Positions 22,861 to 30,078 of a DNA stretch of 30,078 nucleotides are shown piece by piece (position 1 is the first letter of the stretch; the number at the start of each line of letters is the position of its first letter). Made by a program: the position numbers and the translations under genes. Origin of the DNA: Candidatus Hydrogenedentota bacterium (lineage in GTDB: Bacteria > Hydrogenedentota > Hydrogenedentia > Hydrogenedentales > SLHB01); contig PUMX01000452.1 in assembly GCA_003552485.1 (NCBI GenBank), positions 1-30,078 of the forward strand. The letters run 5' to 3'. Below the pieces are notes generated by a model that had not been told where the DNA came from, made no database searches, and was given only the letters and a program-made list of their open reading frames with translations.

Positions 22861-23427
22861 CTAACGGACTTCTCGCCCGATGAGGTCGAGGAACTCCATC
22901 CTCGTCGCTTCCTCGTCGTGAAAACTCCCCAACACGGAGGATGTGGTCATGATTGAATTTTGCTTGGCGACGCCCCGCATCATCATGCACAGGTGGCGGC
23001 ATTCCATCACTACGCCCACCCCTTCGGCCTCCGTGGCTTGCATGATGGCCTCGGCGATCTGCGCGGTAAGGCGTTCCTGTATCTGAAGCCGCCGGGCGTA
23101 ACAGTCGGCGAGCCGGGCCAATTTGCTCAACCCAAGGACTTTTTTCCGCGCGATGTACCCGACATGACACCGTCCGTAAAACGGGAGCATGTGATGCTCG
23201 CACAAGCTGTACAATTCGATATCCCGGCAGATGATCATGTTGTTCGAGCAAGACTCGAAGACGGCGCCGTTAATGATTTCCTCGGGGTCTTCGCGATAAC
23301 CTGAGGTCAGATACTCGTAAGCCTGCGCCACGCGCATCGGAGTGCCTTCGAGTCCTTCGCGGTCGGGGTCTTCGCCAATTTCCGCCAACAGTTGCCGGAC
23401 GAGGGCGGCAATGCGTTCGTTGTTCAT
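22861..23427 (-). CDS. folE: GTP cyclohydrolase I
   Basis: This 188-residue enzyme converts GTP to 7,8-dihydroneopterin triphosphate, the first step of pterin and folate synthesis. The zinc ligands are C76 and H79 in SLCEHHMLPFYG and C147 in ECRHLCM. The 71-residue spacing between the cysteines equals that of E. coli FolE. The segment GLSKLARL and the C-terminal MTTSSVLGSF are typical of the family. The ATG overlaps the folK stop by four bases. It is the last gene of the pterin operon (reductase, folB, folK, folE). The tight operon fits folate synthesis, although folP is not in the window. Confidence 0.97.
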   Translation of the reverse strand: MNNERIAALVRQLLAEIGEDPDREGLEGTPMRVAQAYEYLTSGYREDPEEIINGAVFESCSNNMIICRDIELYSLCEHHMLPFYGRCHVGYIARKKVLGLSKLARLADCYARRLQIQERLTAQIAEAIMQATEAEGVGVVMECRHLCMMMRGVAKQNSIMTTSSVLGSFHDEEATRMEFLDLIGREVR

Positions 23428-23951
23428 GAGATGAACCTCTCGTTCAGCCGAAGCGTTAGCGCCTCGTCTGCGCTTAGCATACTGGTGTCCATCTGGTTGA
23501 CAATGCTAGCCAGTGACGCCCCGCTATCCGGCAAGACGCCTTCTGGAATCAATTCGTACAAGGGAACCGCCAGAAAAGGGCGGGTTGCTATGTCAGGGTC
23601 CGGCGCGTGCAGGTCTGGTTCATCAATGAGCATATCACCGAACATCGCGATATCCAGGTCAATGGGACGCGCCGCGTATTTGTCGGCTCCACGCACTCGG
23701 CCTAACCTGCGTTCGATAGAACGCAACACGCGGAACTTGAGATTCCTGGCGTCGAATGCGCTGACAATGCCGCACACGCCATTAAGGAACGGCGGCTGTT
23801 CATGTTGCTGGTGTCCGACCGGCGGCGACCAATAGAACGTCGAAAGCGCGAAAATGGGCGCCTCAGCGTTAAGAATTTCGAGCGCTCTTCCCACGTTCTC
23901 TTGCGGATCAATGTTTGAACCAATCGCAATATAAGCCTTGACTTCTCCCAC
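23424..23951 (-). CDS. folK: 2-amino-4-hydroxy-6-hydroxymethyldihydropteridine pyrophosphokinase (HPPK)
   Basis: This 175-residue enzyme transfers pyrophosphate from ATP to 6-hydroxymethyl-dihydropterin. The N-terminus AYIAIGSNI is the nucleotide-fold start of the family. The signature ARPIDLDIAMFG (94-105) carries the two metal-binding aspartates, D98 and D100. The PFLNGV segment around 54-59 is also standard. The start is GTG, 2 bases after the folB stop, with a weak ribosome site inside folB. The stop overlaps the folE ATG. It is not fused to folB or folP as in some lineages. Confidence 0.95.
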   Translation of the reverse strand: MGEVKAYIAIGSNIDPQENVGRALEILNAEAPIFALSTFYWSPPVGHQQHEQPPFLNGVCGIVSAFDARNLKFRVLRSIERRLGRVRGADKYAARPIDLDIAMFGDMLIDEPDLHAPDPDIATRPFLAVPLYELIPEGVLPDSGASLASIVNQMDTSMLSADEALTLRLNERFIS

Positions 23952-23953
23952 GC

Positions 23954-24349
23954 CTATTCGGAAACCTCTTCCTCGTTGCCTCTTTTGTTCCGGGTGATGG
24001 ATACGGACACGCTGCGGGCGAACCGCAGGGCGCCAGGTTTATCGATTGTAACGGTCACGCCCTGCACTATGGGCCAGGTCAAACACGTTTCCGCCACCGC
24101 GCCCGCCAGCCGTTCAATGAGAAAGAACGAGGATTGCTCCGCCAGTTGAAAGATCGCCTTCTTTACCGCCTTATAGTCGAGAGTGTCCTCGATCCGGTCG
24201 CTCTCGCTCGCCTTCCGCAAATCCGCATATAGCGTGACATTAATGATCACGTCCTGCTTCTTCTCGCGTTCCTCGGGATAGACGCCCACGATACAACGGA
24301 TGTGCAGATCATGGATACGAATTGTATCCCGCGCAACGTCATCATCCAT
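23954..24349 (-). CDS. folB: Dihydroneopterin aldolase
   Basis: This 131-residue enzyme cleaves dihydroneopterin to 6-hydroxymethyl-dihydropterin and glycolaldehyde. Family marks are IRCIVGVYPEEREKKQDV at the N-terminus, LDYKAV (57-62), the pterin-anchoring IERLAGAVAE (78-87) and the catalytic-lysine strand VTIDKPGAL (K104). Its ATG lies within the end of the upstream reductase gene (8-base overlap), and folK begins 2 bases after its stop. It supplies the substrate for the downstream HPPK. Confidence 0.95.
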   Translation of the reverse strand: MDDDVARDTIRIHDLHIRCIVGVYPEEREKKQDVIINVTLYADLRKASESDRIEDTLDYKAVKKAIFQLAEQSSFFLIERLAGAVAETCLTWPIVQGVTVTIDKPGALRFARSVSVSITRNKRGNEEEVSE

Positions 24350-25100
24350 AGGTGGCTCCTCTCATGTGCCGCCCGCCGTCCACATAGATGATCTGCCCCG
24401 TGATGAAGCCGGTCCGGATCAAGAACAAAACCGAACTCGCAATGTCGTCCAGCGCCCCGACGGTTTGCAGAGGGTTGGTCTTGGCCAATTCGTTCAAGTA
24501 TGCTTCGTCTTTCCCCGGCGGCGGCAATATGACACCCGGCGCTACCGCATTAACTCGGATTCGCGGCGCAAATTCGAGAGCCATCATGCGCGTTAAAGTA
24601 TGCAGCATGCGCTTGCTGATGTGGTATGCGGCGTGCTCCGCATCGTAAGAAACCACCCTCGTGTCCAAAAAATTCACGATGTGGCCGGGTAATTTCTGAT
24701 TCGCCATTGCGCGGCTTAGGAGAAGAGGCGCCAGCGCGTTGACGTTGATGTTCTCCTGAAGTTGCTTCGGCGAAAAGCTGGTCAGTCGGGAGGCCGGGAA
24801 AATCGACGCATTATTAATCAGTATCGAAATGGGACCAGCCTTTGCAACAGCGGTCTCGAAGAGTGCGGGCACGCTGCTGGAATCGCTGAGGTCGCCGCCG
24901 ACACTCCACGCCTGGCCGCCGGCGCCACGAATGTCGTTCGCTAGCGATTCGGCAGCCGCGGCCGATTGATTGTAGTGAATGACAACGTCCGCGCCTGCTT
25001 GGGCAAGCGCCTGGGTCACGGCTTTGCCGATGCGTTGAGCGCCGCCGGTGATCAGCGCCGTATGGCCGGAAAGCTGATTGGATTCATCTCGCGCGCTCAT
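24342..25100 (-). CDS. Short-chain dehydrogenase, pteridine reductase (PTR1/FolM)-like
   Basis: This 252-residue Rossmann enzyme has the NADPH motif TGGAQRIG (18-25). The Arg in the glycine loop is the form seen in pteridine reductases (PTR1, FolM). NNAS is at 96-99. The active site is D146, Y159 and K163. An Asp 13 residues before the Tyr, in place of the usual SDR Ser, is the PTR1 catalytic layout (D181, Y194, K198 in Leishmania PTR1). It heads the operon with folB, folK and folE, so a role in reducing dihydropterins or dihydrofolate is likely. It might stand in for dihydrofolate reductase if folA is absent from the genome, which this window cannot show. GGGGA precedes the ATG. Confidence 0.88.
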   Translation of the reverse strand: MSARDESNQLSGHTALITGGAQRIGKAVTQALAQAGADVVIHYNQSAAAAESLANDIRGAGGQAWSVGGDLSDSSSVPALFETAVAKAGPISILINNASIFPASRLTSFSPKQLQENINVNALAPLLLSRAMANQKLPGHIVNFLDTRVVSYDAEHAAYHISKRMLHTLTRMMALEFAPRIRVNAVAPGVILPPPGKDEAYLNELAKTNPLQTVGALDDIASSVLFLIRTGFITGQIIYVDGGRHMRGATYG

Positions 25101-25201
25101 AGATCCCCGTTTCGTTTCGGCGGGTCTTCATGTCGAAGAGCTCCCGGCATTTGGCGTTCCTCACATGCCGCCATTATCGGTCAATGCGGAAGGAGCGTCT
25201 T

Positions 25202-25230
25202 ATTGTACGAGTCTCGCCGCCGCTCCGCAA
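25202..25230 (-). promoter_or_regulatory. Candidate promoter of the pterin operon
   Basis: On the minus strand the -10 TACAAT (25202-25207, five of six) lies 17 bases from the -35 TTGCGG (25225-25230, three of six). The leader of about 95 bases includes a CGGCAT/ATGCCG inverted repeat. Confidence 0.4.
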
Positions 25231-25260
25231 AAGCGCTGCGAGCGCCTAAGCAAAGACGAG

Positions 25261-25293
25261 GCGGCGGACGAATCCCGGAGACTCGTCCGCCGC
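25261..25293 (-). terminator. Hairpin terminator after the HtrA pair
   Basis: GCGGCGGACGA (25261-25271) and TCGTCCGCCGC (25283-25293) form a perfect 11-bp stem with an 11-base loop, 31 bases after the stop of the HtrA-like gene. On the minus strand it is followed by CTCGTCTTTGCTT, which is only moderately T-rich. The position, between two operons on the same strand, fits a terminator. Confidence 0.55.
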
Positions 25294-25324
25294 GCTGGAT
25301 ACAGGCACATTTTGGGGGCGATAT

Positions 25325-26203
25325 CTATTGGCTGTCGTCCGCCTCGTCTTCAGCCTCGTCGTCTTCGAGATCGAGCACGGGCTTGTCGGGATCGTCTACC
25401 TCATCGCGTTCTGGCGCTTGTTCAACCGCCTCGCGAATGTCGATGGCGGGGAGAACAATAGGCGTCATCGTATCGCCGGAACGAAGCATCCGGCTTACTC
25501 CCCCTCCCGTTCCCCGGATGGCGCGTAAGACCATGATGCCGACGATGTCACCCTCGAGCGTAAACACGGGCGAGCCCAGACTGGCGCCGGTTTCACCCCG
25601 GCTGGGTATGTAGAATTGCCGTGGCCGTTCCACGATCGATTCGATCCGAATGACGCCGGCCGAATGATTGCGGCCTGCTACCCGGCCCAACCGGTTGAGC
25701 ATAATCGCCTGGTCGAGCAATTCGGGACTCCCATCTTGATCCAGGTCGATGTACGGCCAATCGGATTCCGGCTGTTCGGTTGGCCGGACGAAAGCCAGAT
25801 CAAAATCCTGATCCCGCAGAATCAGCTGTGCTGGCGTTTCGGCGCCATCGAGCTGAATGAGTTGGACATCGGTCACTTCGCTGTCGATGGAAACGCCTTC
25901 CATTCCCATTCCCATCATGTTAAAGAGCGCGCCCGGATCGGTTTCGCTCAATGACAGGACGGTGACGCCATCCGGACTGATTACCGTACCTGTTACTTCC
26001 GAGGTGCTTTCCGTCGCTTCGCCGCTGCGGCCCTGCATTGTGAGCTGTTCACGCACTACCAGCCTGACCGTCACCACCGCTTCCTTATTCGTGTCAAGCA
26101 GTTGACGGCCCGCTTCGGCGACAGGATCCGCCGAAGCGGTGGCGCTCAGGGCGCTGAGCGCAATTGTGAGGCATAGTGCGACCGTTGCGTTTCTATATGA
26201 CAT
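25325..26203 (-). CDS. Secreted HtrA-like pseudoprotease (trypsin fold, catalytic residues lost)
   Basis: The 292-residue protein starts at ATG 26203 with a clear signal peptide (1 to about 25, ending ATASA). AAGGAAA lies about 9 bases upstream of this start, and an in-frame start 20 codons earlier is rejected. The body aligns by eye with the HtrA protease core: TGTVISPDG (71-79) matches GSGVIISPDG, and DLAFVR (135-140) keeps the Asp. The His position is lost (VLSLSE replaces VTNHHV). The Ser motif reads SLGSP (208-212), putting Leu at the nucleophile position. There is no PDZ domain. The C-terminal 30 residues are strongly acidic. It lies 41 bases after an intact HtrA gene and probably acts as a partner, adaptor or substrate trap in the periplasm. 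Confidence 0.85.
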   Translation of the reverse strand: MSYRNATVALCLTIALSALSATASADPVAEAGRQLLDTNKEAVVTVRLVVREQLTMQGRSGEATESTSEVTGTVISPDGVTVLSLSETDPGALFNMMGMGMEGVSIDSEVTDVQLIQLDGAETPAQLILRDQDFDLAFVRPTEQPESDWPYIDLDQDGSPELLDQAIMLNRLGRVAGRNHSAGVIRIESIVERPRQFYIPSRGETGASLGSPVFTLEGDIVGIMVLRAIRGTGGGVSRMLRSGDTMTPIVLPAIDIREAVEQAPERDEVDDPDKPVLDLEDDEAEDEADDSQ

Positions 26204-26244
26204 CGCGCTTGATTTCCTTCTGTTCAGCGTCTGCTGGTTACTCA

Positions 26245-28305
26245 CTAAACGGTCTCGTCCCACCGCGGCTCGATTTCGATGAACCGGGTGTAGATGTCCC
26301 GAAGCACTTTGATTACTACGGCGTCTGGCTCTTCACTTGTCAACAGGTCCATCACCTCTTGCATGGATTCCACATCGCTTACTTCATGATCTTCCACACG
26401 CATAATGAGGTCGCCCGACTCGATGCCGCCAAGGTCGGCCCAGCCGCCCGAACTCACGTCGTCCACGAGCACGCCTTCGACGTCATCATCCCATTGTTTC
26501 TCCATGCGGTCCATAAAGGCCAAATCGCGCACGGTCAACTCAAAATCAACGTTTTCGTAACGTAACATCTCCCGGGGCGGTTTCGGCGCCAAAGGCAGTG
26601 TGATGGATACCGTAATCTCCTCGTCATCACGCAATACCGTAAGCTCAGCCTCGGTGTCGGCGCGATATTGGCGAATGGTCGCCGCTAGTTCTTCGTAGTC
26701 CTCGGGCCGACTTGCCTCCATGCTCATGTCATCCACGGCCAGGATGAAATCGCCGACACGCAGATCACTTTCCTCGGCCGCCGTTCCCGGGAACACGCGG
26801 GTGACGCGGAAACCGCGGAGATCTTCGCGGTCCATCTGCTCGGCGATATCGCGCGTGATCACCTGCGTCTCGACGGGCAACCATGCGCGGCGCACTTGGC
26901 GGCCGGGCTGATCGATCTCCCGCATGCCTACCTTTACGACGGTAATATGCTCTTCACCGCGCCGGTCAAAAGTCACCAGCGTAGGCACGGGTTCCTCGGC
27001 ATCTTCCACAATAAGCTCCGTCACGCTTTGTAGCTCCTCTACGCCGCTGATTGTGACGCCATTGACGCGCGTAATAATGTCGCTATCCCGCAAGGATGGC
27101 TGGGCTTCACCGACGGGGCCGCCTGAACGCAATGACGTGACGTATACACCGTCTTGATTGTCGCGCCGCCGCTCCTTGGCCATGATTAGGCTTACGTTGC
27201 GCACTGTCATGCCCCAATTGCGTAACTCGTGTTGGTCCGGGGAGACAGGCTCGCGTTTTTCCGTAACCACGGTGAGCGTCTTCTCTTCTCCATCCCGGAG
27301 AATGACTACGTCCACCTCTTCACCAATCGGCAAATCGGCGACGAGCTGGTTAAAGAGCGGCAATTCCTCGTGGAATCGAACCTCAGTCTCCTCGCCGGCG
27401 AGTTCAACGATCAGATCGCCCGCCTCAATACCAGCCTGTTGCGCGGGTCCGCCGTCGAGTACGCCGCCTATCAGCACGCCACGATCATGATCCCAGTGGC
27501 GAAGCAACGGTTGGACTTGAATGCCCAGCCAGCTGCGCCGTACTTCACCGTCTTCGATGAGTTCTTGGGCCACCTGCTGCGCCAGATTAGCCGGGATGGC
27601 GCCGCCCAAGCTCATCTGAATCTCGTTGATTCCAATGATCTCGCCTTCCAGGTTGACCAAAGGGCCGCCCGAGTTTCCCGGAAAGATCGCGGCATCGTGG
27701 CCAATCCAACGCACCAACGAACCTACGTCCTCGCCATCGAGTCTCAGGGCGCCGCGACCGCGCATCTGTTGGGGCATGATCATTTCCGTGTTGCTAATAA
27801 TTCCCTTGGTGACTGATTGTGATAACGCCATAGGGCTGCCCATGGCCAGTACATAGTCACCCACCTCGATAGCCTCGGAATCACCCCACTCGGCGGTTGG
27901 AAACTCGCGGCTGCCGTCATTCTCTAGCTTGAGCACGGCCATGTCCGTGAGCGCATCCGTGCCCACCAATTCGGCTTCGATTTCCTCCTTGGTGGTCAAC
28001 GTGCACTTGATATGGCTCGCGTGCGCCGCCACATGATGGTTGGTTACGATGTGGCCCTCCTTCGACACGATAACGCCGCTGCCGAAGCTCGAGTGCCGTT
28101 GGACTCGCCCGTCGCGGTAGCGCATGGTCACGACCTGGATGCGAACCAGCGCGGGCTTGACTGTTTCCACCACGGATTCGACCTGATTGCGCAGGTCGGC
28201 CGAGACTTCCTCAAGGACCGTTTCCGATGCCGATGCCGAGGCGCCGGCAAAGATGGAAACAGCGGCTAACGCCGCTACACATAACGGGATATACTGCAGT
28301 TTCAT
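26245..28305 (-). CDS. HtrA/DegP-type serine protease with four PDZ domains
   Basis: The 686-residue protein has a signal peptide (1 to about 26). A trypsin-like domain (about 35-255) carries an intact triad: H91 in TNHHVAA, D121 in DMAVLKL and S212 in FPGNSGGPL. By eye, four PDZ modules follow at about 258-348, 363-460, 473-570 and 583-680, each with the xxGxxAxxxGxxxGDxIxxxxG pattern or a variant (for example GGVLDGGPAQQAGIEAGDLI). DegP and DegQ normally have two or fewer, so this is an extended form. It probably works in the periplasm or cell surface layer as a protease-chaperone. It is followed by the HtrA-like pseudoprotease, presumably co-transcribed. A promoter candidate lies at 28445-28473. 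Confidence 0.93.
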   Translation of the reverse strand: MKLQYIPLCVAALAAVSIFAGASASASETVLEEVSADLRNQVESVVETVKPALVRIQVVTMRYRDGRVQRHSSFGSGVIVSKEGHIVTNHHVAAHASHIKCTLTTKEEIEAELVGTDALTDMAVLKLENDGSREFPTAEWGDSEAIEVGDYVLAMGSPMALSQSVTKGIISNTEMIMPQQMRGRGALRLDGEDVGSLVRWIGHDAAIFPGNSGGPLVNLEGEIIGINEIQMSLGGAIPANLAQQVAQELIEDGEVRRSWLGIQVQPLLRHWDHDRGVLIGGVLDGGPAQQAGIEAGDLIVELAGEETEVRFHEELPLFNQLVADLPIGEEVDVVILRDGEEKTLTVVTEKREPVSPDQHELRNWGMTVRNVSLIMAKERRRDNQDGVYVTSLRSGGPVGEAQPSLRDSDIITRVNGVTISGVEELQSVTELIVEDAEEPVPTLVTFDRRGEEHITVVKVGMREIDQPGRQVRRAWLPVETQVITRDIAEQMDREDLRGFRVTRVFPGTAAEESDLRVGDFILAVDDMSMEASRPEDYEELAATIRQYRADTEAELTVLRDDEEITVSITLPLAPKPPREMLRYENVDFELTVRDLAFMDRMEKQWDDDVEGVLVDDVSSGGWADLGGIESGDLIMRVEDHEVSDVESMQEVMDLLTSEEPDAVVIKVLRDIYTRFIEIEPRWDETV

Positions 28306-28413
28306 TGGGGGCCTCTACTTGTCGCTGTTCTTGCCGTTTGCCGGCGGTTGGGGTCATGGAGCCTCTTCTCGTCTGCGAGTCCGCCGGGCGCTGCTTTCCC
28401 GCGGCGCGAGAAA

Positions 28414-28431
28414 AGCCGTCGATCGACGGCT
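28414..28431. terminator. Perfect 18-bp palindrome, followed by TTTT on the minus strand
   Basis: AGCCGTCGATCGACGGCT reads the same on both strands. On the minus strand it is followed by TTTTCTC, so it may terminate transcripts of the metal permease genes. If the promoter at 28445-28473 is used, it instead falls about 7-24 bases into the htrA transcript, where it could be an operator or a 5'-end hairpin. As an RNA hairpin its loop would be very small. Confidence 0.45.
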
Positions 28432-28444
28432 AACGCTACCTCAT

Positions 28445-28473
28445 ATTATGACTTAATACGCAATGTGAGTCCA
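28445..28473 (-). promoter_or_regulatory. Candidate promoter of the HtrA pair
   Basis: On the minus strand the -35 TGGACT (28468-28473, four of six) and the -10 CATAAT (28445-28450, five of six) have a 17-base spacer, about 140 bases before the htrA start. Confidence 0.45.
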
Positions 28474-28509
28474 CGTGTTCCACGAATCGTTTTTCAGGCG
28501 TTCACTGGA

Positions 28510-29442
28510 CTAAGGGGCGAGGGCGTCGCCACTCGGCGAAGGCGAATCGAACGCCTGATCCGGCGCCGATATCCGGCGGCCGCGGAGAAGGTGACCGAGG
28601 AGCCCATGCGAAGGAGATAGCAACGCCGCCAGAATGAAGCAGAGTCCGCTGACAACAGCCATGGCGGCCGCGATGGAGCTGTCAAGCGCGTACGCCATGG
28701 CGTAACCGCCAATCGCGCTCGCAACGCCAATCAGACAAGCAAGGAGGATCATGATGGCCAGACGGTCCGTAAGTAGATAGGCTGCGTTGGGCGGGACAAT
28801 GAGAAACGCGACCACGAGTATCGCGCCAACGCTTTCAAACGCTCCGACGGTCGTAATGGACACCAGGCCCATGAGCACGTAATGCCACAGCGTCACGTTA
28901 ATGCCTATGGTGGCGGCCAGACCCGCATCAAAGGCGCACAGCTTGAGCTGTTTGTAACCGAGCGTCACGAACAACACATTGATAATTGAGATCCCGGCCA
29001 GCATCCAGAAGGCGCGCGGACCCAAATCGCGCCCACCCCATTCCCATGTGTCAAAAGGCGCAAATAGGATTTCTCCGTGCAGCACGCAATCCACGTCCAG
29101 ATCGATGTAGTCAGTGTACAAGCTGACCAGAATCACGCCTATGGCGAATAGCCATGTGAATGTCACGCCGATGGCCGCATCGGATTGCAGGCGCCCATGC
29201 CGGTTCAGCGCATCAGTGATAAAGGCGGTTAATACGCCGAGCGCTCCAGCCCCGATTAGCATGGGCAGAGTATTCCGGCTGCCTGTCAGCATAAAGGCGA
29301 TGACAATGCCCGGCAGCACCGAATGACTGATAGCGTCGCCGAGCATGGCCAGACGGCGTAGAATCAAAAAGCATCCCACGAGCGCGCAGGCTACGCCAAC
29401 GAGGCTTCCAATCGCGACAATCCACATCCCGTGGGTCATCAC
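28510..29442 (-). CDS. Metal (Mn/Fe/Zn) ABC transporter permease, ABC-3 family (ZnuB/TroD/MntB-like)
   Basis: This 310-residue polytopic inner-membrane protein has the ABC-3 permease layout of about eight or nine helices. Family text includes LVGCFLILRRLAMLGDAISHSVLPGI (about 21-46) and the VGAILVVAFLIVPPNAAYLLTDRL region, which contacts the ATPase. It forms the channel of a divalent-metal uptake system; ATPase and binding-protein genes would lie beyond the right edge. Its start overlaps the upstream permease-regulator stop by four bases (ATGA, 29439-29442). The metal cannot be told from the permease; the linked DtxR-type domain suggests Mn or Fe. The short Ser/Pro tail after about residue 285 is not conserved. 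Confidence 0.93.
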   Translation of the reverse strand: MMTHGMWIVAIGSLVGVACALVGCFLILRRLAMLGDAISHSVLPGIVIAFMLTGSRNTLPMLIGAGALGVLTAFITDALNRHGRLQSDAAIGVTFTWLFAIGVILVSLYTDYIDLDVDCVLHGEILFAPFDTWEWGGRDLGPRAFWMLAGISIINVLFVTLGYKQLKLCAFDAGLAATIGINVTLWHYVLMGLVSITTVGAFESVGAILVVAFLIVPPNAAYLLTDRLAIMILLACLIGVASAIGGYAMAYALDSSIAAAMAVVSGLCFILAALLSPSHGLLGHLLRGRRISAPDQAFDSPSPSGDALAP

Positions 29443-30078
29443 TGGCCTCCCATGGCGTCTGGGGGCCCGGCGCCGCCTTCCGGGATCGCTCGGGAGTGCG
29501 GGTCGCGCTCAGGCTGCGCGAGTGTCTCACTGATCTGCGCTTCTAACTCGGGCGTAAGAAGGTGCTCGACCTCTTCGGCGTCCGCATGCACGTGATCCGG
29601 CGCGATATCCAACTCCTCCGTGAGATACACCTCCCAAAGCCGATGAAGCCGGGTGAGCTGTTGGGCCCGTTGAACGCCGGAATCAGTGAGCGCGAATACG
29701 CCTTTCTCGGGTTCGCACACAAACCCATGGCGTTCGAGGCGTCCGAGCACGTGCATCAACTTCGGCGCGGTCATGGCGCGGTATTGAAGTAGATCGGCGG
29801 GCGCATGAGCCTTGCCCCAGTCTTGATAGCGTTCGCCAAGGAGATACAGCGTGCGCAATACATTCTCCTCGGCTATGATGCGGCGCCGCCGCTGGGCGCG
29901 CCATATGCGGGCCATGATACCCTGGCCGGGCGCAAAGAACACCGACACGCCAAAGATCAACGATACCGCGACTACCATCCACGGCCCCGTGGGCATGCCG
30001 GGGCCAAGATAGCTCACATATGCGCCTAACGCGCCGCTTACCGCGCCGAAAACGCCCGCCAACACCAGCATCACGCCG
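29439..30078 (-). CDS. Metal ABC permease fused to a DtxR/MntR-type regulator (N-terminus cut by window edge)
   Basis: The frame is open to the right edge; the ATG at 30074 is internal, not the start. The visible 213 residues begin with the last two membrane helices of an ABC-3 permease (SYLGPGMPTGPWMVVAVSL and a following basic loop RAQRRRR). They continue directly into a DtxR-like module: a winged helix (ENVLRTLYLLG to GVFALTDSG), then the dimerisation and metal-binding part with RLHRLWEVYLTEEL, HVHADAEEVEH and DPHSRAIP. The His and Glu residues in these motifs match metal ligands of DtxR and MntR. The fusion places a metal-sensing, DNA-binding-type domain on the cytoplasmic end of the importer. 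It could sense metal to gate transport or to regulate genes from the membrane. The neighbouring permease overlaps its stop. Confidence 0.88.
   Translation of the reverse strand, partial: GVMLVLAGVFGAVSGALGAYVSYLGPGMPTGPWMVVAVSLIFGVSVFFAPGQGIMARIWRAQRRRRIIAEENVLRTLYLLGERYQDWGKAHAPADLLQYRAMTAPKLMHVLGRLERHGFVCEPEKGVFALTDSGVQRAQQLTRLHRLWEVYLTEELDIAPDHVHADAEEVEHLLTPELEAQISETLAQPERDPHSRAIPEGGAGPPDAMGGQ

Noticed and set aside
30072..30074. ATG as start of a free-standing DtxR-type regulator with two helices
   Set aside because: The frame is open to the window edge, and the first visible residues are the end of a permease, so this ATG is internal.
1..30078. tRNA, rRNA, CRISPR or insertion-sequence features
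   Set aside because: I found no tRNA-like T-loop with matching arms, no rRNA core sequence, no regularly spaced repeats and no transposase or integrase text.

Overview
The window holds 22 protein-coding genes, two of them cut by the window edges. All are on the minus strand except one site-2 protease gene. No tRNA, rRNA, CRISPR array, prophage or insertion sequence is visible. The sequence is fairly GC-rich with Shine-Dalgarno-led genes and frequent GTG starts. A MoxR/DUF58/BatD-type cluster, signal-peptide-bearing HtrA proteins and a large hybrid histidine kinase suggest a free-living bacterium with a Gram-negative-type envelope. The gene mix recalls deep-branching environmental lineages such as the Planctomycetes or Hydrogenedentota, but nothing here fixes the phylum.

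Layout from left to right. (1) 1-2722: moxR, a DUF58 gene and a BatD-like gene, read leftward. (2) 2723-3600: an 878-base gap with no convincing gene. It contains a 151-base element (2896-3046) that can fold into a long bulged stem enclosing two hairpins, and a promoter for the next gene. (3) 3601-4692 (+): a site-2 protease with two CBS domains. (4) 4791-14199: a likely single operon with a near-consensus sigma70 promoter at 14290-14319. It encodes an HTH-receiver response regulator, a hybrid sensor kinase, both halves of a heterodimeric ABC exporter, an aldo/keto reductase and a small DUF2905 membrane protein. (5) 14415-19961: a JAMM-DinG fusion helicase, glucose-6-phosphate isomerase and an unrecognised TPR-like membrane protein. 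(6) 20096-22633: sulfite reductase and APS reductase, closed by a strong hairpin terminator. (7) 22861-25100: a pterin/folate operon (PTR1-like reductase, folB, folK, folE). (8) 25325-28305: a four-PDZ HtrA protease and an apparently dead HtrA-like partner, followed by an 11-bp-stem hairpin. (9) 28510-30078: a metal ABC permease and the C-terminal part of a second permease fused to a DtxR-type metal-sensing regulator.

How the genes work together. The kinase, regulator and exporter of region 4 form a candidate stress-sensing and efflux unit. The ABC pair shows the expected split of one catalytic and one degenerate ATP site. The regulator has a MerR/excisionase-like DNA-binding domain, and its own promoter carries a small dyad in its 18-base spacer, which suggests autoregulation. 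Regions 6 and 7 are assimilatory sulfate reduction and tetrahydropterin synthesis. Region 8 is envelope protein quality control, and region 9 is Mn/Fe/Zn uptake with its sensor built into the permease. The least ordinary items are the JAMM-DinG fusion, the permease-DtxR fusion, the HtrA/pseudo-HtrA pair, the response-regulator operon and the structured non-coding element.
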